From Lasiosphaeria ovina (lineage: Eukaryota; Ascomycota; Sordariomycetes; Sordariales; Lasiosphaeriaceae), in the NCBI GenBank assembly GCA_033439765.1, contig JAULSN010000007.1, positions 1,426,001-1,490,000 of the forward strand: a DNA stretch of 64,000 nucleotides, read 5' to 3'. Position numbers and translations under genes: made by a program. Numbering within the stretch: the stretch's first letter is position 1; every line of letters begins with the position of its first letter. The notes beneath the pieces are model-generated. The model saw only the letters and a program-made list of their open reading frames with translations. It did no database searches and was not told the DNA's origin. Of the stretch, positions 56,140 to 64,000 are shown piece after piece.

Positions 56140-56216
56140 GCTGTTCAAATATTTACTATTTTGGTGTAAAAAGGGTGATCGGCTCCTAGGGTGATCGGGT
56201 GGGGGGTGGGGTATGG
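56140..56216 (-). repeat. right terminal inverted repeat
   Basis: Mirror of the left end, with a 17-bp insertion at about 56172-56188 that repeats part of the terminal sequence. Confidence 0.85.
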
Positions 56217-57751
56217 TATGTGCATATCACGAAGTGCATGCATAGTAATTGACACAAGAACTGTTCTAGTTCAACTTTATTTTAGAAAGGTCGTACAGAG
56301 TACGTCGGGAGTGCTAGAATGTTTGCCTCTATCTTTTCACCCGGGGCTGTTCTCTTAGGCACCTGAAGTTGACATCGATTCCGGCTTCATCCCCCGCGGT
56401 CGTCGACGTCATCCAATGGGCTGGGGGCTCGCTTAATTTCGGAGCCGCAGCCACGTCGGATGTCCATGTTCACAACTCGGCCATCTATCTGGTAGACATG
56501 GAGTGCTCCTGTATCTGTAGTGCAAAAAGATACGGTTCGTTTCCTTCTAATTTTCAGCGGACAAGTCGTTCATATCTCGAAAGAAAACAAAGAGACGCCA
56601 ATTTCATGTACGGAACCTGTAGAGAAGCGGCGGGTGTGGATTCATCCCATTTGCACCAACGCCATGCCCGTCCCAACTTGCATCAAGACATCGGCTAAGG
56701 CACCGCCCACCACCTTTCCGGCAACCGACCCGGGGGTTTCCTTCGTTTTTTACCCTTTTTCATTATCTAATAATCAGTGGTTTCCGTGCTAGTTAGGGAA
56801 CACGGATATCCCCAACATTCCTCTTCTTTTTTGTGAAAGCTGCAGTTTGGTTTGCTTCACGCAGAAGGTTTACCCCCCTGTTAGGGACGAATAGCGTCAT
56901 CGAGTCAAAGCCACAAAAAAAAAAAAAAAAAGAGGCTGCTTTTCGTGCGTGTGGGGTTTGATTGTTTCCTCTTTCTGTTCGGCACTTCATTAAATGTTTC
57001 GATTAGGAATCGTGCTGGACCCCAATCGAGTCGTCTTTTCTTCATCATTGTAGCAATAGTATTGGAATACAATCCTATCCAGATTTGCATTCTTTTTCGT
57101 TGTTCATATATGAGAGGAGGGGGCCGGAGGATGAGGGATGGAGGAGGAGGAGGAGGCGCTAGCTAGCTCGCTGGGCCTTAGTGTGACCTCATGCTTCCAA
57201 CCATCCTCCTCATCCTTTCCCCTTTACGTCCTCGAGGAGATTTGTTTTTGTGGACTCTTTCTTCTTTTCTCTCTATCTATAACTAGGACCATTGTGTGTG
57301 GATTCCCGAAGCCGGCCTTCTTCTTTTTGTTCTGGATTGGCCGAATAGCCCCCCCCTCATTCCCCCCTCTCTCCCCCTCCATTTTCGGCCCAAGAAAAAA
57401 CCAAAAAGCCCGTCTCCCTGCTGCTCTCTTTGTACATTGAAGTTTAATTTGACGTACCTTCTAATCCGACCACTGTGTCAGAAGGGAATTGTTACCTATG
57501 TTGGGCTGTTTTGCGGTTTCTTCTCAATTGTCTCAAGCCATTCCTTGATGCCGTTGCCGTCGCTTGTCTTTTCCCCAAGTGAATGCCTAGGTGCTGGTTG
57601 GAAAACACAGCCCACACCCCCCTCTTCCTCGTCCCCATCCTCGTCCTGCCCGCTCTTTCCTCGGTAAAAGGTTGAAGAAGATAGGGCAAAGTCGCGGTGA
57701 AGCCAAAAGCCCCCTCCCTTCTTCCAACACCCTTGGCCGCGCGGCACAGAA
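56217..57751. other. intergenic region upstream of the PQ-loop gene
   Basis: No gene is supported. An open frame at 56369-56698 has no motif. The stretch from 57200 is pyrimidine-rich and probably promoter and leader of the PQ-loop gene. An A-run of 17 lies near 56915-56931. Confidence 0.45.
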
Positions 57752-59348
57752 ATGGCGCCGCAGACAGACATCCCGGTTGTAAGTTGCTCCGAGGCCTCGT
57801 CCGGTGGATTTTTCAGGCCGGGGGTGGTGTGCTTGTGCTTATTGCTGACGATATAATTCTCATTGCGAAAGGCTGCGAATGTTTTAGGTGTAAGTCTGAA
57901 GCAGATTGGTCCACCTGCGGATTGGGTGTTTATTAACTAAACCCCCCTTTTCAATCTGTTTAGACAATTGGCACAGGTAAAGCCCTCTATTCCCACCCAG
58001 CAGGCGGAAATCACAGGCATGGTTGCTGATACCTTCTGCAGTGTAAGGATGCCCAAGTTCAGCTTTGGCGAGATCCCGTGCTAAACTTCCCCTTTCTTCG
58101 CGCTTCAGACTTTGGTGCGTCCAAGTGAGTAGCCGACTGTTCTCACTGCCGCGAGACGATTTGTACTCATGTGTCCTTATAGTTGATTCCTCAAATATGG
58201 ACGAACTGGCGGACCAAGAAGACAGACGGACTGCCAGGGGCCATGATGTTCATGTGGGCGCTTTGTGAGTGAGGAAAGTACCGGTTTGTCAGGCGCCAGA
58301 TCTGACAAGACGGACCACAGGTGGTGTTCCGTTCGGCGTGTATTCGATCGCCCAAAATTTCAACATTCCGTTGCAGGTGCAACCTAACGCCTTCATGGGG
58401 TTATGTCTCGTCGGCTGGGCTCAAACCTTGGTGTACCACAAGTCAGTGTGGCCGAAGAGCGACTCCTGTAGCCAATCAGTACCATGGGCTGACAAGGCAC
58501 AGCGAGTGGGTGGCGTGGAAGGCAGCAGCTTTGGCCCTCGCAATCGCAGCTACCTTTGCCGGCGTCGAGGCCGCATTGATCTTCACGTTGAGGGTAAGTT
58601 CCACAGGTGAAGTCCTTGAAACTCGAGACAATACAGCTGACCTTTCAGCCCCTGTATAACGACGGTAAAGAGGTCCCAATCTTCGTCGTTGGTATTTTCG
58701 CTGCCGTGCTTCTTGCAATTGGCCTCCTCCCGCCATATGGCGAAATATGGAAGCGAAGAGGTCGTGTAATAGGGATAAACTGGGTATGGCTGGCCAAAGC
58801 AGAAGCTCCTAGGGATAAACGCGGTTAACGCAAGGCAGATTTTCCTTTGCATGGACTGGTCTGGAGCCTTCTTCTCGCTCTTGGCGCTCGGTAGGTGATC
58901 CCATCTCGGTCTTTGATCCCTGCAGAAGCAAGTAGCTAACGAACCCCTGAAGTCGTACAGCATTCGTTCGATGTGCTAGGTGGCGTTCTCTATATAATCT
59001 GGTAAACGGGGAACAAGCAACCCACTTGGGCACAAAGGTTCTGACGATTTCCGCAGCATTATCCTTGAGATTGGCATATTCACTTCCCATTTGGTCTGGC
59101 TGTTACGCACACGCAAGATCCGAAAAGCGGCCGCGGCAGAGGGCAAGACTTTTGATGATCTTCTGGCCGAGCACGAAGCACAGGGAATCCCGTTCAAGTT
59201 TGCCGAGAGGAAAGCTTGGAACGATATTTCGAGGCGCAAGGTCACCGAGACGCTCAGCTCGACGAGTCAAGATGTTGAAAAGTCAGCCGCTGATGCCGCT
59301 TTACCACTGGACCCGGGCTCGTCTACGGGTGGCAAAGTGGAAAGCTAG
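57752..59348 (+). CDS. PQ-loop repeat seven-helix membrane protein with a 1-nt exon
   Basis: A 298-residue protein from twelve exons: 57752-57778, 57872-57889, 57964-57976, 58042 alone, 58109-58124, 58183-58264, 58321-58441, 58503-58593, 58649-58783, 58839-58890, 58953-59001 and 59057-59348. They sum to 897 nt. The first PQ loop reads AANVLGTIGTVLWCVQLIPQIW and continues TNWRTKKTDGLP; the second is GLLPPYGEIWKRRG. About seven hydrophobic helices are visible, with a cytosolic-type tail (LLRTRKIRKAAAAEGK, ISRRKVTE). PQ-loop proteins move amino acids or related solutes across vacuolar/lysosomal membranes; the substrate here is unknown. Exon 4 is a single T flanked by CTGCAG and GTAAGG. Without it, direct joining of the neighbours shifts frame into an early TGA. 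With it, the conserved TVLWCVQ motif is restored and two introns of normal size (65 and 66 nt) result. Confidence 0.87.
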
Positions 59349-62300
59349 GGGATATGGCGGCTTAACAACCGAAGACAAACAAGAGAGAGAGGGCTTCTCG
59401 GATGATCACGTTCCGCTAGGGCCCAGATGAGTCGCTTGGACTCTCCGTCGTGCCAAGAATAGCATGGAGACTGGTGATCTGCTCGACTAAAGTCAGAACA
59501 GACGGTGACGAATGTCGTCAGCCTTAAAGACATGAATGACGAGCGTCTCAAGTAATCACCAAATACAGTAACGGACAAATGATATTTGGAAAAGTAGGCG
59601 GTCGAGGTTTAAACTTCCAACGTCAGAGCCTATCTGCTGATGCTTTATTACTAATCATTCAAGATAAACAGAACTAGCGTATTATTGATCAACTGTGATT
59701 TCTTAGCAGAAAGGGGATGATCAGGCCATCTATGACGTTCCGAACCTGCCGTAATGGGTGGGACGTTGAGTAGTTGGGTAGAAACTGGCCGACTGGCGGC
59801 TGTTGCCGTCCAAACTTTGACAGCAGCATGTGCTCTTTTAGTTGCCGATCATGGAATCCCGAAGGGCTGGACGCTAATCCTAGCTCCTAGGTAGGTCCCA
59901 GTAGTCTTTCAGCCTGGTCTGTTCCGGGGAGTTAACACTAAATGAGTGCTAGCTGGTACAGCTAGTGTTAGCAAGCCAGCGGCTCGGCGGTAAGAGGAGA
60001 GGCTTCTTCGGGCCGTGGATGGAGTCTTGTCGGGGAAAGAAGCCGATGACGATGAGAAAGGAGAAGTTCAAAAGAGCTTACCGAGGGTTGAATTTACGCC
60101 AAATAGCCAATGCCCGTGGGACGCAGGCAGATAGGCGAGTGGGAGCGTAGCATTCCGAGTTCGGGGGGCCGAAGATGTGTCGGCAGTTGAGCATGCCAAG
60201 TCTTCGACGCTCAAGCCGTCTGCTTGTAAAGTGGCATGGGAGAACCGAGTCCATTATTCCTCGATCTGGACCCCTCTCTCAGCGTTCCCAGTGAGAGATC
60301 CCATTGCAAAGATAGATAAGTATGGACGTATTTCAACCTATACGGCCGTTTAAGCTACATTCTGGTTAGTGTGTGCGGACTTCTCCAAGAAGCAAAGACA
60401 AAACGGGCAACGGCGGCGATGTTGGACCTGGCGCGCCGCTTGGCCTCGATTCACTTAGACAAGCCCGTAGCAACTGAACCCCTGAATCGCGCGCACATTC
60501 CCCATGTCACGATGTCACGAATTGCCGGTTTGCGCGACACAGCTACTGTCCAGTCGGAGGACGTCTTGGTCATCGGGAAAGAGGTATATGTGCGTGCGTG
60601 CGAGATACGAGCTGCGGCGTAACCCGGCCAGACTCGCTGGCCGGTGATGCCCAACTATGATTGCCTAGGTATGGTCCATGTCTGGAGACGGGGCCGGAGG
60701 ACGTAGCGGACGGATCGATTTCCTGCAAGACGAGGCGACGGCTACGGCCACGACAACGATACGCGCCCAGAAAGCAAGGCACACTGGATTGTCCACGCTG
60801 TCATTGCAGATCATCTGCTTATTTTTTCTTTCTTTTTTTTGCGTCTTTCTTTTGCTTTTCCTGGGCAGCGTGGCAGCCTGTGGTGAGCGATAATGATGGA
60901 AAGGAAGCCGTGACCCGACCTACCTACCAACAAACGCTTCTTGTAATACATGTATCAGGAGCTCCAGCGGCTGAAGCAAGAGGCGGAGTGGCTACGGACG
61001 GGCCCGTATGTCTGTTGCTGTGGTTGGGCAATTCGATGCATTCCAAGGTCATGTCAGGCACTTGGACCTTGCTAGGCCAGCGGTCCCGCGGTGCTCGAGT
61101 TCGATAGGCCAGAATCGTGCGTTCGGGCCACCGACGGATGCTTATCGACGGACACTTCCGACGCCGAGCCAATTCGCACACGAGGGGGCTTAAACACACG
61201 CATCAATACCGCTGACGGCTGAGCTCAATGGAAGCCAGGCGAAGCAACGAGTGGCGGGCTGCAGCCATTCAGTTCAATGGAGGCGGAGTTGTGTGTCTGG
61301 ACTGAGAGCAAGCGCCAGGACTCTCCACTGGGACCTGCCTCACCTCTACGGATACCGTAGGGCTAATTGCATTACGAAATGAGATAGGTAAATATGGAAG
61401 GTACGTCCTACCAACCTGCCTGCCCAGGGCCTTCCTTCCTGTCGTGATCGGCTCCTGTGTTCCTTCGTCCCTGCCCGATTCTGAAAGCCTTTTCGTTCCT
61501 GGCATTAGTCGCACCGGAAGCCCGTCAATTGTCTGGCTGCGTGGTTGGATGCTCGGGAGTCCTTGGCGTCCGTCCTTGCAGCGTCTCGCTTGAATGGCCA
61601 AGTGTCGTTGGCTGGTGGGTGCGTAAGACACGCGCATCCACAAGGCGAACATCATTCAAGTCTACGCAACGCAGGCAGGTAAAGGTAACAGCCCGGTGGA
61701 AAGGGGTGGAATTGGTTGGGTAGATTTTGGCTCCTGGACTGTCGTTTTAGCACCCAGCGCAGGGGCCCCCGCGGCCGGGGAAGCCAATGTTCTGCAGTCT
61801 GGCTCGCCTAGACTTTCTCTTTCAGTTGGCCCGCCCTCCAGTCTAGCCTCGTTAGGGTTGCCCATAGGTCGCCTCCTGCGTGACTGCAGCCGTTGTGATC
61901 GTCTCGACCAATTCCAGCGTCTGTTCCTTGAGAGAAAAGCACAAAAGAGACGCGAGTCCGTCCCTCCTCCGAGACACACTGGCAGTCAGGGCGCTTGCCG
62001 CCTCCATGCTGCACCAAAGCTGGATGTCCGTCCGACAAGTCCAATAACGTGAGGTGAGATGGATGTGCTTCCCGTGGACGGATTGGATTATCCTATGCCA
62101 TCCCTTCTTTTTCCTGTATGTCTCTCTCCAGCCATGACAGCGTTCCCGCCTCCCTGTCAGTCAGTCAGTCAGTCTGTCAGTCTGTCTGTCACTCCGTCCG
62201 TTAGTCTGCACCTCGCCTCCATGTCTGTCTTTCGAGGAGGGATACCTACCCAAGGTAAAGCACGTACATACCCTGTTACGTACCTTACCTAAACGGCTTT

Positions 62301-63337
62301 TGATAGTTGTCAACCCGCCGCACCGGCACCTCTAGAGTTGCTAAGAGGGGCAAAATCCAAGTACGGATACCTTTGGCTGCCATGGATGGAACTCCGCGCC
62401 TTACCACTTACCTGGATTGCTGTGTATCCGCATATTTATTTGCACCCCAAACCACGCTACTACAAATACAAATACCAGGGCATTCAGTCCCATCTTAGTA
62501 GACTCCCGCGGCTCCCTTCTCTCGCTTCATCCAGCACCCACCATTTAAGGTCCGCCCAGGCTAGCGACTGTTGGCGCCATTAGTCTGGTGCCCTTGCTTT
62601 CTTCGACCGCGACTTCGTCCCAGCGAGCCGGGATTTCTGGCGGGGTCGGGATTTTCCAGGCCTGGATCCATCCAAATAATCCCAATCCAGATTCCAGATT
62701 CCAGATTCCAGATTCCAGATTCGGCGGGCGGATATCTATATCACATTATCCCCCCTCCTATACCCTCCGATTCGAGATCTGCTAGGAAGATCTCCCCGCG
62801 GTTGCTCGGAGTTTGGGCCATCGACACCCCGCCTGCAGCAGCACCACCTAGCAGCAGCAGGCCATAACATAAGTTGGGTGCTTGGCCACTTGCACCCCTC
62901 CATCCCCCATCTTGTCGACCCACTAAAACATCTGAGCTTGTTCCCACACGGCGACCTGGAAGCATCCCGCCTTCCCCCCGCCTCTCGAGCCCCCAAATTT
63001 GTCGACCCTAGCAGCGCTTGTCTCTCCCAAGTACGACTAGAGAGAGGGGGAAAAGAGAGCGCAAAAAAAAAAACAGCTTTCTGAAAAGGCGGCGCCGTTC
63101 CCTTTTCTTCAACTTTTAGTATTTCCACTAAAAGGGTCCTGGTCGTCACCGGTCGATATCTGCATGCCGCGGTCCCTGGGCCGGCCCATCGTTGCACCCG
63201 CCCTTTAGGCGTCCCGTGAGGAGTTGGAGCTGCGAGTGCGAGACTTCGGTGAAAAGGCGGCAAAATAATAGGGCGAGCTCCCGAGGCGCATAGGGCAGCG
63301 ATCCGCTCCTCCACTGAGCTGGCTGAAGTTGGGGATC
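59349..63337. other. 4-kb intergenic region
   Basis: No gene is supported. Short open frames (for example 60420-60622) lack motifs and matching splice sites. It contains a CAGT/CTGT-rich stretch at about 62156-62190 and a 7-bp repeat near 62.7 kb. The last kilobase is CT-rich and probably promoter and 5' leader of the KREV-1 gene. Confidence 0.45.
62687..62721 (+). repeat. (TCCAGAT)5 heptanucleotide repeat
   Basis: Five near-perfect copies of TCCAGAT in tandem. Confidence 0.85.
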
Positions 63338-64000
63338 ATGCCGTCGAAATATGGTTTCCAGCCTTGGTGAGCTTCCATGAACCCCCCCTCATCCTCATCC
63401 TCATCCTCATCTTTGCCCTCTTTCCAGCTCCCTCGCTCTCCCTTCTCACAGCTCCCCTCCAACAACCCTTCCTAAGCAACGCTCAATGGCCTCAATGGAT
63501 ACAAATTCACAAGCTAACTACGGACTAGTCGGGAATTCCATGTGGTAGTCCTTGGTGCAGGTATGTCTCTCATTCTCGAGCTTGTCAAGCCACGAGCGAT
63601 TCGGCTTGGTTCCCCAGAGAAATCTCAAGCATCACCAGGTGTATCTACTGACATTTTTCTGCTTCCTCAAGGTGGCGTTGGAAAGAGCTGTCTAACAGGT
63701 GAGTCTTATCACCATCACCTGAGCAACCTCTCCTCATCCCTGTCCTCTCCCTCTTGATGCTAACCCAACCTTGCAAACAGCCCAATTCGTTCACAATGAG
63801 TGGATTGAGAGCTATGATCCTACCATCGAGGACTCTTACAGGACTCAGATTTCTGTCGATGTATGCTATGCCCCTATGCTTCTGTCGTCTCTCTTTGTGT
63901 CGGGGCTAACGTGGCTTGATGTCAGGGACGCCAAGTGATTTTAGAAATGTGAGACTCGGCATGGTCCCTTTATGGCCTGTTCGTCTATTCTAACGTAGCG
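63338..64000 (+). CDS. krev-1: KREV-1/RSR1 (Bud1)-type Ras-family GTPase, 5' part
   Basis: Five exons are inside the window: 63338-63366, 63529-63560, 63672-63698, 63781-63860 and 63926-63948; the gene continues past the end. The spliced start MPSKYGFQPCREFHVVVLGAG leads into GGVGKSCLTAQFVHNEWIES, then YDPTIEDSYRTQISVDGRQV and ILE. The P-loop (GAGGVGKS) and effector loop (YDPTIEDSYR) are those of Rap/RSR1-type GTPases, which mark polarity sites in fungi. Every junction is GT-AG and phases agree. The first exon is inferred from a strong donor (GTGAGC) and an acceptor preceded by CTAAC, with MPSKY resembling the family start. An ATG at 63488 in the first intron leads only to a short dead-end frame. 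Confidence 0.88.

Larger units (their letters stand above)
54114..56216 (+). mobile_element. pogo/Fot1-like Tc1-mariner DNA transposon
   Basis: A 2.1-kb element. Its terminal inverted repeats are identical over 28 bp (54114-54141 and 56189-56216), starting CCATACCCCACC. They are flanked by TA on both sides (54112-54113 and 56217-56218), the target duplication of this superfamily. Inside the perfect part the similarity continues for about 45 more bases (TTTTACACCAAAA and beyond). The right end has a 17-bp insertion that duplicates CGATCACCC. The element encodes a DDD transposase in the plus orientation. Size, TA duplication, GC-rich ends and transposase type match fungal Fot1/Pot2-class elements. 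Perfect terminal repeats suggest recent activity, but one in-frame stop interrupts the transposase. Confidence 0.92.

Overview
The window is nuclear DNA from a filamentous ascomycete (Pezizomycotina, most likely Sordariomycetes). The genes have several short introns (mostly about 45-220 nt) with GT...CTAAC/CTGAY...AG signals. The recognisable proteins are typical of this group: KREV-1/RSR1, AIM11, MIX17, CENP-T, a GPI-type CFEM protein and a Fot1/pogo-like transposon. The taxon is an inference from protein character; no marker gene such as rDNA is present.

Layout. 0.5-9.1 kb is a compact housekeeping cluster: an Lrp1/C1D exosome cofactor (+), the twin-CX9C mitochondrial protein MIX17 (+), a UBX protein of the UBXN4/erasin type (-), the cytochrome oxidase assembly factor SHY1/SURF1 (+), and the kinetochore histone-fold protein CENP-T (-). 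The SHY1 and CENP-T stop codons lie only 26 bp apart. 12.0-19.9 kb holds a Rac-type GTPase (+), the nucleolar RRM protein Nop6 (-), a 2OG-Fe(II) dioxygenase (+), and AIM11 (+) preceded by a 125-bp pentanucleotide repeat. 20.8-21.4 kb looks like a decayed gene with four in-frame TAG codons. 21.4-28.4 kb is a gene desert. 28.4-32.1 kb encodes a 1217-residue, disordered, predicted N-myristoylated protein. After a further empty stretch, 37.0-39.9 kb encodes phosphoinositide-specific phospholipase C. 44.4-45.0 kb carries a probable 61-residue zinc-ribbon micro-gene whose start codon is split from its body by an intron. 49.6-53.5 kb (-) holds a CFEM protein with an apparent GC-AG intron and an in-frame TAG, and the ribosome-biogenesis protein Cms1. 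54.1-56.2 kb is a nearly intact pogo/Fot1-like transposon with TA target duplications, two introns and one in-frame TAG. 57.8-59.3 kb is a 12-exon PQ-loop membrane protein whose reading frame requires a 1-nucleotide exon. The window ends in the first five exons of a KREV-1/RSR1 small GTPase.

Functionally this is ordinary chromosome-arm content: ribosome and RNA maturation (Lrp1, Nop6, Cms1), mitochondrial maintenance (MIX17, SHY1, AIM11), polarity and signalling (Rac, KREV-1, PLC), ER protein handling (UBX), centromere (CENP-T) and cell surface (CFEM). No operon, CRISPR, rRNA or tRNA gene was found. The most unusual observations are the 1-nt exon, the CFEM gene with a GC-AG intron plus an internal TAG before its GPI signal, and the recurrence of lone in-frame TAG codons in three otherwise coding-like loci. 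All exon boundaries were inferred by eye from splice signals, phase and family conservation; none is backed by transcript data.
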